DNA of 64,000 bases from assembly GCF_007341385.1 (NCBI RefSeq), contig NZ_VJYD01000009.1, positions 1-64,000 of the forward strand. The letters run 5' to 3'. Shown piece after piece: positions 25,042 through 34,963 of this stretch. The notes under the pieces were generated by a model, which searched no databases, was not told where the DNA came from, and saw nothing but the letters and a program-made list of their open reading frames with translations. The DNA comes from Flavobacterium daemonense. Its GTDB lineage: Bacteria; Bacteroidota; Bacteroidia; Flavobacteriales; Flavobacteriaceae. The position numbers were made by a program, and so were the translations under genes. The first letter of the stretch is position 1. Every line of letters begins with the position of its first letter.

Positions 25042-25416
25042 GTGACAAAATCAGAAAAATTAATCAACAAAATTGCACAAAACCAACTCGAATTTAATAG
25101 TGGTGTCATGCTTTTACTAGAAGGTGATTATAATTTCAAAGCGTTATTTACAACTTTACATAATTACATTATAAATTCGATCCCCAATAAAACCAATTAT
25201 GATTCTGACGCTTATCAAACTGCTTTAAACACAATTCCTTTAAAATCATCTTCCACACCCGTTGTTATTTTAAAAACTTACTCAACTAAAATTGCCTTTC
25301 AAAAATTAGCTCTACTTCCCGTGGATGAGGAAAAAAAAACAATAACTGCACTACTTTGGATTTTTAAAATAACCGATACCGAAAGAAGAAATACAGAATG
25401 CAAAAGATGGCTGTAA
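25042..25416 (+). CDS. Small protein resembling DUF5958, GTG start
   Basis: 124 residues starting from GTG (MTKSEKLINKIAQNQLEF). The next ATG would remove 22 residues of what looks like a family N-terminus. The pattern INKIAQ, a central helical region, TPVVILK and a C-terminal LLWIFKITDTERR recalls DUF5958 as I remember it; this is not certain. Soluble, function unknown. Followed by a terminator at 25504-25536. Confidence 0.6.
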   Translation: MTKSEKLINKIAQNQLEFNSGVMLLLEGDYNFKALFTTLHNYIINSIPNKTNYDSDAYQTALNTIPLKSSSTPVVILKTYSTKIAFQKLALLPVDEEKKTITALLWIFKITDTERRNTECKRWL

Positions 25417-25503
25417 ACATTATTGGCATGAGATCGAATAAAAATGTTTGAATTTATTTTCAAAATAAAACCAGTTTTTACGCAACCAGTTTAACAACAA
25501 AAG

Positions 25504-25536
25504 AAGCTACAAATTAATTTTGCAGCTTTTTTTTAA
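25504..25536 (+). terminator. Terminator after the DUF5958-like gene
   Basis: AAGCTACAAA, short loop, TTTTGCAGCTT and a T run, with one mismatch in the stem. Confidence 0.7.
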
Positions 25537-25587
25537 TAAAATTTTAACTTTTACGGCATTCCGTAACTTTTTATTATTCCGACTATT

Positions 25588-25595
25588 TATATTTG
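25588..25595 (+). promoter_or_regulatory. Promoter -7 element for the lipoprotein gene
   Basis: TATATTTG matches TAnnTTTG and lies 40 bases before the ATG at 25636. No clear -33 TTG is present. Confidence 0.45.
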
Positions 25596-25635
25596 AGAAG
25601 CAAATCTATTATAACTTTTTACCCTCTCTAATCAA

Positions 25636-26157
25636 ATGAAACTAAAACAATCACTGATTTTAATTTTCGTTATTGCCTTTTCATTTTGCTTAAATTCTTG
25701 TGGCGCTATTGCAAAAGGACATGCAAAAAATCATTTTACTGAGGAAGCAAATGCAATTCCGCCAGAATTTGGAAAATTTGACAATCAGGTTCTTTTAATT
25801 GTCCTTAAAAAACGATCAAGCTACGATAAGTATGTAAAAAGCGCAGCAAAACGGTATTTAGGCAAATATGAATTTATTACAGCTGACCAAATAGAATCAG
25901 AAAAGTACAAGCAGAAAACCATTTACCGCTATGTTTTTGATTATGACGAAGGATCTTCGGTCACCGTCAATGATGCCGTCAGAACCCAATATACCACAAT
26001 AAACTCAAGCCATACGTTAATACATAAGCAATTTTACGTAAGAGACAGGATGACAGACAAAAAATACAAATCCGGATATGAAAGCACTTATTTCGGGAAG
26101 GCTTTGAAAGCGTATATGGAAAATTTAGAACTCAAAAGATCATCTATTAAAATATAA
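25636..26157 (+). CDS. Lipoprotein of unknown function
   Basis: 173 residues. A signal peptide ends in the lipobox LNSC with Cys22, so the protein should be lipid-anchored. The rest is soluble and rich in Lys and Tyr, with no domain I recognise. It begins a run of four same-strand genes of unknown role. Confidence 0.75.
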   Translation: MKLKQSLILIFVIAFSFCLNSCGAIAKGHAKNHFTEEANAIPPEFGKFDNQVLLIVLKKRSSYDKYVKSAAKRYLGKYEFITADQIESEKYKQKTIYRYVFDYDEGSSVTVNDAVRTQYTTINSSHTLIHKQFYVRDRMTDKKYKSGYESTYFGKALKAYMENLELKRSSIKI

Positions 26158-26226
26158 ATTGTTCCTATAAAATCAGAATTCTTTATTCAAAATAATTGGC
26201 GATAGAATATGATAGCTATAGAATGT

Positions 26227-26245
26227 AAAAAAAAAAAAAAAAAAA
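26227..26245. repeat. Run of 19 adenines
   Basis: A single uninterrupted A tract in the spacer before the gene at 26325. It is prone to slippage in replication and sequencing, so its length may vary or be misread. Confidence 0.9.
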
Positions 26246-26324
26246 CACTTAAAAAACATTATTTACATGCTTAAAATTTAATCAATAACTAAAAATAAAA
26301 CGAAAACCAACCAAAAACTAAACT

Positions 26325-26663
26325 ATGGAAACCACCCAAATTGAACCAGCTGATGTTACAAATTATCATTACAGTTATGCGGCAAATTTGCTCTTAAATG
26401 AAAACAAATCGGCTCATGAAACCCAAGTCAAACTTACAGAACAAGGATTAAGTGGCGAAGTTGCTGCCTTAATTGTCGAAAATCTAGAAATCGAAATACA
26501 AGAAGCAAAACTTGAAAAAGCCAGAAAAGATATGATTTATGGCGCATTATGGTTTTGCGGCGGCACTATTTTAACGCTTGCAGATATTGGCTTCATTTTC
26601 TGGGGCGCTATTTTATTTGGTGGTATTCAATTTTTTAAAGGAGTGATTAATGTAAATTCATAA
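26325..26663 (+). CDS. Small protein with two C-terminal membrane helices
   Basis: 112 residues. The first 68 are soluble and helical; two hydrophobic helices follow (about 70-87 and 88-106). Not recognised. It lies 46 bases before the DUF4240 gene and is probably co-transcribed. Confidence 0.7.
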   Translation: METTQIEPADVTNYHYSYAANLLLNENKSAHETQVKLTEQGLSGEVAALIVENLEIEIQEAKLEKARKDMIYGALWFCGGTILTLADIGFIFWGAILFGGIQFFKGVINVNS

Positions 26664-26709
26664 ATTAGCTTTCATTTAAAACGAAACAAAAACTAGCACC
26701 AAAAAACAA

Positions 26710-27312
26710 ATGGGAATATTTGATTTATTTTTTGGCAATTCAGAGAAAAACCGCAGTTCTAAAATTATCAAAAACGCAGAATTTAACGCTTCTAAAGAAC
26801 TGATGGAAGAAGATTTATTTTGGAAAATTATTCAAAAAACCAAAAATAGTTCTGGAGGAAATTTTGAAGAACAGCAGGAAGAATTAGCTAACGAACTTAG
26901 AAAACTGACAGCCAATGAATTGATTTTATTTGGCAATAGTTTTAGGAATTTTAGAGGCCAAGCAAATACTTGGGAGCTCTGGGGTGCCATTTATATTATT
27001 CATGGCGGATGCAGCGATGATAGTTTCAATGATTTCCGCGAATGGGTCATTGCACAAGGAAAAGATTTTTATTACACAACTCTTCACAATCCAGAATCAC
27101 TTGCCGAGATTGAAACTCATTTAATTGAGGAATTTGATTGGGAAGGATTTGGCTATTTACCCGGAATAATCTTTGAAGAACTGACCGATCAAAAAATGCC
27201 TTATCCGTTTCAGGAAAATCATATTACGACGGGAAAAGAATGGAATGAAGATGGAAATGATTTAAAGCATATGTTTCCAAAGCTTTATGCAAAATACACG
27301 GCAAACATTTAG
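26710..27312 (+). CDS. DUF4240 domain protein
   Basis: 200 residues. The DUF4240 pattern starts at about 37 (MEEDLFWKIIQKTK) and includes FRNFRGQANTWELWGAIYIIHGGCSDDSFNDFREWVIAQG in adjacent blocks. The family's role is unknown; some members are linked to bacterial competition loci, but nothing here shows that. Soluble. Followed by a strong terminator. Confidence 0.8.
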   Translation: MGIFDLFFGNSEKNRSSKIIKNAEFNASKELMEEDLFWKIIQKTKNSSGGNFEEQQEELANELRKLTANELILFGNSFRNFRGQANTWELWGAIYIIHGGCSDDSFNDFREWVIAQGKDFYYTTLHNPESLAEIETHLIEEFDWEGFGYLPGIIFEELTDQKMPYPFQENHITTGKEWNEDGNDLKHMFPKLYAKYTANI

Positions 27313-27400
27313 AAAGTCGCTGTCTTGCTATTTGATATTTTTTTTTAATTTTTAAAAATGTAAAACGGTATAATTCATGAAATAACTTTACTAAAAAATA

Positions 27401-27433
27401 AAAAGCTGCAAGTGATACTTGCAGCTTTTTTTT
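27401..27433 (+). terminator. Terminator after the DUF4240 gene
   Basis: AGCTGCAAGT, GAT loop, ACTTGCAGCT and a run of Ts. Confidence 0.9.
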
Positions 27434-27879
27434 GGATATAATCCACTCACTTTAAATGTCTATTAATTGCTTTTTTTTATCAAAAAAAGCAATTTTATCA
27501 TCCCCGTAATGGTTAAACAAAATTATTACGCAAAAACATTTTTATTCCTAAAATATTTACTAAAAATAAAAACTTACGAAATGTAAAAAGTTCAATTAAA
27601 AACTTTAACATTCTTATAAACAAATAATAATCAACAAATTACATATTTAAAAATTAAAATAAACAGAAAATAAAGAGGACTTTGTTAAAGCAGAATATAT
27701 TTTTAGTAAATTTGGAATGAAGGATAAAATCTTAAAATTTACCTGTTTTTATTAACATTTGTTTATTTTATTAGCCTATGAAAAAATAAGTTCCCCAAAC
27801 TTTAGGAGATAGACAAAAAGACTAATCACAAGTTAATCAAGCGTTTAAAACCAAACTACTAACCTACAAACCGAGAAAT
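27434..27879. other. AT-rich spacer before the kinase/response-regulator pair
   Basis: 446 bases with no credible gene. TTGCTTTTTTT-TATC-AAAAAAAGCAA (about 27468-27493) forms a hairpin. The rest is very AT-rich and presumably contains the promoter for the kinase gene, but no clear TAnnTTTG with a -33 partner was found close to it. Confidence 0.5.
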
Positions 27880-29304
27880 ATGCAAAAAATCCAACATTTA
27901 AGAAAAATGAGATTTCCAAATGTCTTTGTTCTTTTGCTAATTGTATTTATCACCTGTGCCTTACTGATTTGCATTAATTTCTTTACCATTAAAATTCTAT
28001 CTGCCAACAGAGCGTATGTCAATGGCGAATCACATTACTCAAAAGGCCAAAAAGATGCCGCCCGACATCTTATCACCTATCTCTATACAAAAGATAAAAA
28101 ACAGTGGAAATTATATCTTGAGGAATTAAGCGTTCCTCAAGGAGACGGACTTGCCAGAAAAACACTTTTAAAAGCTGGCGACAACCAAATTGCGCGCCAA
28201 GGTTTTCTTAACGGAAGAAACCATAGAGATGACTTAGACGATCTTGTATGGCTTTTTGTTCATTTTAAAGAAGTGCCTTTTTTAGCAAAAGCTATTCATG
28301 AATGGGAACAAGGAGACAAATTGATCTTTGAATTATTTGTAATTGGAACCGAGATCGATGCAAAAATAAAACACAGCACACTAACTCCAGGACAACAACG
28401 AAAATTTTTAGAACAAATAAGCATTATCAGTGACAGGCTGACGGTAAACGAACGGAATTTCTCGAATACTTTAGGCGCGGGAACTCGCAAAATAAAAGAT
28501 TTACTGATAATTGTCAATATACTTTTCATCCTAATTATTGTCTGCAGTATTTGTCTTTATTATTCCATCATGGTAAAACGCCTGCTTGTTTCAAAAAAAG
28601 AAATTGAAGTTAAAAACGAAAACCTCATTCTTGTAAACCACGAATTAGATTGTTTTGTTTACAGCGCGTCCCACGATTTAAGATCTCCTATAACTTCTTT
28701 AAAAGGCTTGATAAAAATTACACAGCTTGAGGACAGTGTTGTCCAAATTAAAGATTATTTGTGTTTAATGGAACAAAGTCTGGCGAAACAAGATCAGTTC
28801 ATTAGTGATATTATTGATTATTCAAAAAACAAACGCGCCCTAATAATCATGGAGCCTGTGAGTTTAAGACAATTATTTGAAGAAGCCATTTCGCAATTAA
28901 TGCATATCGAAAATGCCAGCAGAATCAAATTCACCAAAGAATTACTAGTTGATCAAATTCATAGCGACAGTTTGAGATTAAAAATTATTATTTCGAATTT
29001 ATTATCGAATGCCATAAAATATGCTGATGCCAATAAACAGGAAATGCTTATTTCAATTAAAACTTCGGTAAATGATGGATTCAATAAAATTGAAGTTACT
29101 GATAATGGAATCGGAATTAAAGAGGAACATAAGGATACCATTTTTGACATGTATTTTGGAACAAACAAAAATAAAGGATCAGGATTAGGCCTTTATATTG
29201 TAAAAGAAGCCGTCGAAAATATAAAAGGAAACATTAGCGTGAGCTCACAAACCGAAATAGGAAGCAAATTTGTTGTAACAATACCGAACTATTATGCAAC
29301 TTAA
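27880..29304 (+). CDS. Sensor histidine kinase with a periplasmic helical domain
   Basis: 474 residues. Membrane helices at about 14-38 and 207-231 enclose a 170-residue periplasmic domain containing AYVNGESHYSKGQKDA and a downstream VPQGDGLAR, a pattern I recall from other bacterial sensors without knowing its ligand. Next come HisKA with H265 (SASHDLRSP) and HATPase (SNLLSNAIKYA, DNGIGI, GSGLGLYIV). The gene overlaps the following receiver gene by 11 bases. The pair is not near the kdp locus and its signal is unknown. Confidence 0.88.
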   Translation: MQKIQHLRKMRFPNVFVLLLIVFITCALLICINFFTIKILSANRAYVNGESHYSKGQKDAARHLITYLYTKDKKQWKLYLEELSVPQGDGLARKTLLKAGDNQIARQGFLNGRNHRDDLDDLVWLFVHFKEVPFLAKAIHEWEQGDKLIFELFVIGTEIDAKIKHSTLTPGQQRKFLEQISIISDRLTVNERNFSNTLGAGTRKIKDLLIIVNILFILIIVCSICLYYSIMVKRLLVSKKEIEVKNENLILVNHELDCFVYSASHDLRSPITSLKGLIKITQLEDSVVQIKDYLCLMEQSLAKQDQFISDIIDYSKNKRALIIMEPVSLRQLFEEAISQLMHIENASRIKFTKELLVDQIHSDSLRLKIIISNLLSNAIKYADANKQEMLISIKTSVNDGFNKIEVTDNGIGIKEEHKDTIFDMYFGTNKNKGSGLGLYIVKEAVENIKGNISVSSQTEIGSKFVVTIPNYYAT

Positions 29305-29680
29305 ACCAACATTTTTATTAATTGAAGACAACTTAATAGATCAGCTGGTAATTAAACAGCTTTTAAGAAAGGTGCTTTTCGTAGAAGACATTCACATTAC
29401 AAACAATGGTGAAGAAGCACTCTTATGGCTCAAAAATAATAGAGATGTACAAAAACCATTAATTCTTATTCTTGACATCCAAATGCCTTATATGAATGGT
29501 TTTGATTTTTTGAGAGCATACGATAAATTGGAATCCCAAATTAAAAAAGACACTCAAATTTATGTTCTTTCATCAACCTTAGATCCTGATGAAATAAATG
29601 AAATCCAGAGCAACAAATATGTCAGTAAAATGCTAAGCAAACCCTTCCCAATTGAAGAATTCAAAGAGAACTTTCTTTAA
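29294..29680 (+). CDS. Single-domain response regulator
   Basis: 128 residues forming one receiver domain. Acidic E11/D12, phosphoacceptor D61 (LILDIQMP), S/T in LSST and the conserved lysine in LSKPFP are present. There is no output domain, so it probably acts by protein contact, or as a phosphate sink or relay. Overlap with the kinase gene argues they form a pair. Confidence 0.9.
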   Translation: MQLKPTFLLIEDNLIDQLVIKQLLRKVLFVEDIHITNNGEEALLWLKNNRDVQKPLILILDIQMPYMNGFDFLRAYDKLESQIKKDTQIYVLSSTLDPDEINEIQSNKYVSKMLSKPFPIEEFKENFL

Positions 29681-29686
29681 ACAAGA

Positions 29687-30847
29687 CTATAATTTTTTTG
29701 AGTCTTCTTCCAAAATTCGGTTGACTTGCGAAAAAGCTCTTTCGTAATAAGGTTCCTTTGTTGAAGAAATCATAACTCCGCCGTGAGTTGAAGAATGAAC
29801 AAATTTAATTTCTCCTTCGGTTACCTCAACAACCATTCCTACATGATTGATATGACGACGCCCATTTGTTTTAAAGAAAATCAAATCGCCCTTCTGCGCT
29901 AAATCAGAACTTACTTTGTTGCCAATTCGGGATTGCTCAATTGAGCTTCTAGGCAATTTAATATCAAAGTTTCCGAAGGTACAGAACATCAAACCCGAAC
30001 AGTCAAAACCGGCTTTTGTAGTTCCGCCAGAGCGATAACGCGTTCCAATATTTTGCGTCGCATTTAAAATCAAAAGATCAATCAACTCTGAATGATTACT
30101 CACTCTAACCATTGCCGAAGAATCTGCTTTTACATTTGCATTTTCAGCAACTTGTTTATTTTCCTCCTGAGCTGGCGGCGTTAAATCATTTGACGAGGGA
30201 ACTCCATTAACCTGAGCTGCAGCATCTGCTTTTTCTTTAGAAGTTTTGATTTTTAAAACGTACCCAACTGGTAGTTTTCCTTTAATAAACGGATTTTGTT
30301 TTTCTAACTCAGCAACCGTTATTCCATATTTTTTAGCGATTGCATATTTAGTTTCTTTTGGCTGTACCTCAACTACAACTTCAACATCTGTTGACTTATT
30401 ATCGGTTTCAGCAGGAATTTGTGCCACTGCCACAGTATTTGAAGGGATACTGATACGCTGTCCAATTTTCAATCCTTCTGTTTCAATTGAAGGATTTGCA
30501 TTTTTTAAGTCATCAACAGAAACATTATATTTTTTTGAAATTCCCCAAAGTGTCTCCTTTGGCTGTACTTCATGAGAATCTGTATTTGTGTTTTCAGTGT
30601 TTTCCGAAGGTTTTAGAGCAACTTCTTTATTATTGCTCGGAATTAGTAAAACCGAATTCAGTTTTAGAATTTTTGGAGCATTTGGGTTTGCTTCTATAAT
30701 CTCTTTTGGCTTGACTCCGTATTTTTTGGCAATAACGGTAATATTTTCTCCTTTCGAGATTTTGTGTTTAATGTATTTTTCTTGAGAAAAAACACCAACA
30801 CTGAAAAAAAACATCAATATTGTTAATCTGTAAAGCATCATTATCAT
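29687..30847 (-). CDS. Exported LysM-NlpC/P60 peptidoglycan hydrolase
   Basis: 386 residues. A signal peptide (about 1-22) is followed by three LysM domains (about 26-70, 92-136 and 159-202) that bind peptidoglycan, a low-complexity linker, and an NlpC/P60 cysteine peptidase with C283 (FDCSG), H335 (NHVGMV) and H351. Enzymes of this kind cut peptide cross-links in the cell wall. Several in-frame ATGs are near the start (30847, 30841, 30838); the choice does not affect the mature protein. It is convergent with the receiver gene, 6 bases apart. Confidence 0.92.
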   Translation of the reverse strand: MIMMLYRLTILMFFFSVGVFSQEKYIKHKISKGENITVIAKKYGVKPKEIIEANPNAPKILKLNSVLLIPSNNKEVALKPSENTENTNTDSHEVQPKETLWGISKKYNVSVDDLKNANPSIETEGLKIGQRISIPSNTVAVAQIPAETDNKSTDVEVVVEVQPKETKYAIAKKYGITVAELEKQNPFIKGKLPVGYVLKIKTSKEKADAAAQVNGVPSSNDLTPPAQEENKQVAENANVKADSSAMVRVSNHSELIDLLILNATQNIGTRYRSGGTTKAGFDCSGLMFCTFGNFDIKLPRSSIEQSRIGNKVSSDLAQKGDLIFFKTNGRRHINHVGMVVEVTEGEIKFVHSSTHGGVMISSTKEPYYERAFSQVNRILEEDSKKL

Positions 30848-31077
30848 TTTATCAATCGCTCTTTCTGAACTTTTCTATATAGAAAACTCAAAAAAAGCAA
30901 TTTTGTTTTGGGGCAAGGCGAATTTAACTTTTTTAAGCAAAAAAAACACCTTTTTTAACAACTAATTTTCCCAAAATGAATCTCTTCGGCATAAAAATTG
31001 AGCCAACTTTTTGAAATGCAGTTTTTTACAAAATTTCGTATTTTTAAATTTAATACTAACTTAACTTTCAAAGATTT

Positions 31078-32457
31078 GTGAAAAAATTACTCCTTGTTTT
31101 CTTGCTTCTTCCGTTAATTTCAATTGCACAAAACCAAAAAGGCATTGTACTTACCATGAATAACGAACCTCTTGAAGATGTGAATATTTTTGCTAAAAAC
31201 AGTAAAACTGGCACTATTACAAATAAAAAAGGAGAATTCTCATTAACTTCATTTTCAAAACTTAAAGCTGATGAAGTACTAGAATTTTCGCATATTGGAT
31301 ATAAAACCGAACAATATTCATTAGAATATTTAATAAAAAATAAATTCAAAATTTATCTTGAAGAAAGCATTCAGAAGTTATCTGAAGTGGCAATTTCACA
31401 GACCGTAAAATTAAAAACCAGCCTTTCTTTTAATTCTCTAAGCTCATTAAGAAATCCCATATTCTCCTTTGGTTCTTTTCTAAAAGACGACAAAATTTAT
31501 GTAAGTGGTGGCGATGCTTATTTTGACATCGATTTTTTAAAAAAAGGACGTGCAGAAAAAGCAAACTACTCACTTAATGATTATTTACAGGACTACACTT
31601 CCAATCCTACAAAAAGACATTATAAAAAATATCTTTCTGTTTACGACATCAAAACAAACACTTGGGAGACTTCAAAATTACATCTAAAAGCAAGAGGTTA
31701 TCACAGTCTTCATTATTACGATAATTTAATTTATGTTATAGGAGGCAAAAGAATATTTGCTAACTCAAATAGTAGCTGGGAATATTTAGAAGATCAAATT
31801 GAAGTCGTAGATCTTGACAAGCAAAACATTAAACTAGACAATACTAATCCGCATCAAGCTTCTGATTTTGCTTCATTTACTTATAACGATAATATCATTA
31901 TAATGGGTGGTTCCATAAAAAGAAGTGAAAAAGACGAAAAAACCTTTACCAATAAAGTTCATTTATACAATATTACATCAGGAAATTGGTACGAACTTGG
32001 TCCTATGCCTACTGCAAAAGAAACCACTGGGATTTTAATTGGCGAAAAAATCTATCTCATTGGCGGCAATGACGGAAAACCAATTTCTCAAATTGAAACT
32101 TTTGATTTAGTTACCGAAAATTGGCAGATTGAAGGTGAATTATTTTCAGGATTAGAAAGACCTGCAGTAGCATTTCATGATAATATAATTTATTTTTTTG
32201 AAGATCAAAAGATGTGCACCTATGACATTAAAGCCAAACTACTGAAAGAGTACAAAATTGACATTTCATTAAAGTACGGCGCTATGTATTATGACAACGA
32301 TAAACTATATATTTTAGGTGGCCGATTTGAAAATGATTATTCTAAAATTCCGTCTTCAAAAGTATTTAGCGTTGATCTAGAAGAATTTAAAAACACAAAA
32401 GTTTTTCGAACTAAAATCTTATCTGGAGAAAAAAACATAGCTAAATCTAACGGCTAA
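31078..32457 (+). CDS. Exported kelch-repeat protein with a carboxypeptidase-like domain
   Basis: 459 residues starting at GTG, giving a clear signal peptide (KKLLLVFLLLPLISIAQ). A carboxypeptidase-D regulatory-like beta domain follows (about 20-95: KGIVLTMNNEPLEDVNIFAKN, FSHIGYK), then kelch-type beta-propeller repeats (about 150-420) marked by IYVIGGK, IIIMGGS, IYLIGGN and LYILGGR. It is probably periplasmic or surface-located and binding rather than catalytic. It stands alone. Confidence 0.82.
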   Translation: MKKLLLVFLLLPLISIAQNQKGIVLTMNNEPLEDVNIFAKNSKTGTITNKKGEFSLTSFSKLKADEVLEFSHIGYKTEQYSLEYLIKNKFKIYLEESIQKLSEVAISQTVKLKTSLSFNSLSSLRNPIFSFGSFLKDDKIYVSGGDAYFDIDFLKKGRAEKANYSLNDYLQDYTSNPTKRHYKKYLSVYDIKTNTWETSKLHLKARGYHSLHYYDNLIYVIGGKRIFANSNSSWEYLEDQIEVVDLDKQNIKLDNTNPHQASDFASFTYNDNIIIMGGSIKRSEKDEKTFTNKVHLYNITSGNWYELGPMPTAKETTGILIGEKIYLIGGNDGKPISQIETFDLVTENWQIEGELFSGLERPAVAFHDNIIYFFEDQKMCTYDIKAKLLKEYKIDISLKYGAMYYDNDKLYILGGRFENDYSKIPSSKVFSVDLEEFKNTKVFRTKILSGEKNIAKSNG

Positions 32458-32520
32458 ATGTTTTCAAAAATCTTTAAGGCTCTAATCAAGAATCTTTTTT
32501 TTTCTGTCAGCTTCAAATAA

Positions 32521-32549
32521 AAAATGCTCTGTTTTCACAGAGCATTTTT
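32521..32549. terminator. Bidirectional terminator between the kelch gene and aconitase
   Basis: ATGCTCTGT, loop, ACAGAGCAT with A run before and T run after; usable from both sides by the convergent genes. Confidence 0.85.
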
Positions 32550-32571
32550 AGTATAGTTAAATTTTAGATTT

Positions 32572-34836
32572 TTAAGCTTTTCCGGCCGCAATCAAGTTTA
32601 ATGCAGAACCTGCAACAAACCATCCAATTTGACCCGCATTGTAAGTATGATTAGCCAAAATAATATCTTTTGAACCATCTGCGTGAACAAACTCAAGCGT
32701 TAATGGTTTTCCAGGAGCAAATTCGGTTAAATCTAAGAAGTTGATGGTGTCATCTTCCTGAATTTTATCGTAATCCGCTTCATTGGCAAAAGTCAATCCT
32801 AAAAGACCTTGTTTTTTAAGGTTTGTTTCGTGGATACGAGCAAAAGATTTCACTAGTACTGCTTTTACTCCTAAGAAACGAGGTTCCATTGCTGCATGTT
32901 CACGAGATGAACCTTCTCCGTAATTATGATCTCCAACTACGATTGAAGGAACTCCAGCCGCTTTGTAGGCACGAGCAACTGCAGGAACAGCATCATACTG
33001 GCCTGTCAATTGATTTTTAACCGAGTTTGTTTTTTGGTTATAAGCATTTACTGCACCAATCAACATATTGTTTGAAATATTATCTAAATGTCCGCGGAAA
33101 CGCAACCAAGGTCCCGCCATAGAAATATGGTCAGTAGTACATTTTCCAAATGCTTTGATAAGCAATTTTGCTCCCGAGATGTTTTTTCCATCCCATGGAT
33201 CAAAAGGAGCTAATAATTGCAAACGCTCTGATGCTGGATTAACCACTACTTGAACTCCTGAACCATCTTCGGCAGGAGCCTGAAATCCAGGATCTTCAGC
33301 GTAGAATCCTTTAGCAGGAAGTTCTTCTCCAGTTGGAGCATCCAGCATTACTTCTTCTCCATCTTCATTGATCAACTTATCTGTTAATGGATTAAAACTT
33401 AAATCACCCGCGATTGCCATTGCCGTAACCAATTCTGGAGAACCAACAAAAGCTAACGTATTTGGGTTACCATCGGCACGTTTTGAGAAATTACGGTTGA
33501 AAGAGTGGACAATTGTATTTCTTTCTTCTTTTTCCGCACCTTCTCTATCCCACATACCAATACATGGTCCACACGCATTCGCAAAAACAGTTGCACCAAT
33601 TTTATGGAATGTATCAATAAATCCATCTCTTTCAATAGTTGAACGAACTGTTTCAGAACCTGGCGTAATCGTAAATTCTGCTTTTGTTTTTAAGTTTTTA
33701 GCAGCAACTTGTCTTGCCAAAGAAGCTGCACGCGAAATATCTTCGTATGAAGAATTGGTACAAGAACCAATCAACCCAACCTGAATTTGTAATGGCCAGT
33801 TATTTTTGATCGCTTCTTCTTTCATTTTAGAAATTGGAGTCGCTAAATCTGGCGTAAAAGGACCGTTTAAGTGTGGCTCTAACGTAGATAAGTTTATCTC
33901 GATAACTTGGTCAAAATATTTTTCCGGATTTGCATAAACTTCCGGATCTCCTGTTAAGTAAGAAGCTACTTTATCGGCAGCATCAGCAACGTCAGCTCTA
34001 TTCGTAGAACGTAAATAACGGCTCATTGAATCATCATAACCAAAAGTTGAAGTTGTTGCTCCAATTTCGGCACCCATATTACAAATCGTTCCTTTACCAG
34101 TACAAGACATTGCAGTTGCACCTTCGCCAAAATATTCGACAATAGCGCCAGTTCCTCCTTTTACAGTCAAAATACCAGCTACTTTAAGAATAACATCTTT
34201 TGGCGCAGTCCATCCTGATAATTTACCTGTTAACTTAACTCCAATTAATTTAGGAAATTTTAGTTCCCAAGCCATTCCAGACATTACGTCAACGGCATCG
34301 GCACCACCGACACCAATAGCAACCATTCCTAAACCTCCCGCATTTACAGTATGCGAATCGGTACCGATCATCATTCCGCCAGGGAAAGCATAATTTTCAA
34401 GCACTACTTGGTGAATAATTCCCGCTCCCGGTTTCCAGAAACCAATTCCGTATTTATTAGAAACAGAAGATAAGAAGTCGAAAACCTCGTTGCTTTGTGT
34501 TTTTGCTCTAGCCAAATCGGTTGCAGCATCTACTTTTGCCTGAATCAAGTGGTCACAGTGTACCGTTGTTGGCACCGCAACTTTAGATTTTCCGGCATGC
34601 ATAAACTGCAATAATGCCATTTGCGCCGTTGCATCTTGACACGCAACACGGTCTGGTGCAAAATCAACGTAATCTACTCCTCTGCCAAACGCCTGAGTCG
34701 GATTTCCTTCCCAAAGGTGATTGTATAAAATTTTCTCTGTTAATGTAAGTGGACGACCAACAATCTCACGTGCTTTGTCAACACGACCCGGCATGTTCTC
34801 ATACACTTTTTTAATCATTTCGATATCAAAAGCCAT
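32572..34836 (-). CDS. Aconitate hydratase, mitochondrial/AcnA-like type
   Basis: 754 residues. Converts citrate to isocitrate in the citric acid cycle with a [4Fe-4S] cluster. Cluster cysteines are visible in [11 protein letters not shown] and [22 protein letters not shown] and the C-terminal swivel domain ([24 protein letters not shown]) are present. It lies downstream of a second, AcnB-type aconitase on the same strand, but a terminator separates the two. Confidence 0.95.
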   Translation of the reverse strand: MAFDIEMIKKVYENMPGRVDKAREIVGRPLTLTEKILYNHLWEGNPTQAFGRGVDYVDFAPDRVACQDATAQMALLQFMHAGKSKVAVPTTVHCDHLIQAKVDAATDLARAKTQSNEVFDFLSSVSNKYGIGFWKPGAGIIHQVVLENYAFPGGMMIGTDSHTVNAGGLGMVAIGVGGADAVDVMSGMAWELKFPKLIGVKLTGKLSGWTAPKDVILKVAGILTVKGGTGAIVEYFGEGATAMSCTGKGTICNMGAEIGATTSTFGYDDSMSRYLRSTNRADVADAADKVASYLTGDPEVYANPEKYFDQVIEINLSTLEPHLNGPFTPDLATPISKMKEEAIKNNWPLQIQVGLIGSCTNSSYEDISRAASLARQVAAKNLKTKAEFTITPGSETVRSTIERDGFIDTFHKIGATVFANACGPCIGMWDREGAEKEERNTIVHSFNRNFSKRADGNPNTLAFVGSPELVTAMAIAGDLSFNPLTDKLINEDGEEVMLDAPTGEELPAKGFYAEDPGFQAPAEDGSGVQVVVNPASERLQLLAPFDPWDGKNISGAKLLIKAFGKCTTDHISMAGPWLRFRGHLDNISNNMLIGAVNAYNQKTNSVKNQLTGQYDAVPAVARAYKAAGVPSIVVGDHNYGEGSSREHAAMEPRFLGVKAVLVKSFARIHETNLKKQGLLGLTFANEADYDKIQEDDTINFLDLTEFAPGKPLTLEFVHADGSKDIILANHTYNAGQIGWFVAGSALNLIAAGKA

Positions 34837-34913
34837 AAGTTTTATATTATTTTTTGTTTTTTCATTTTATTTTGAACATGACAAGTTACAAAAAATAGAA
34901 GAGCTAAAAAAGA

Positions 34914-34942
34914 AAAAGCCCGAGTTTATCACTCGGGCTTTT
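34914..34942 (-). terminator. Terminator between the two aconitase genes
   Basis: On the minus strand, AAAGCCCGAGT, five-base loop, ACTCGGGCTTT and a T-rich run. It ends the acnB transcript before the second aconitase gene. Confidence 0.88.
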
Positions 34943-34963
34943 GATATATTAATAATCGTAAGA

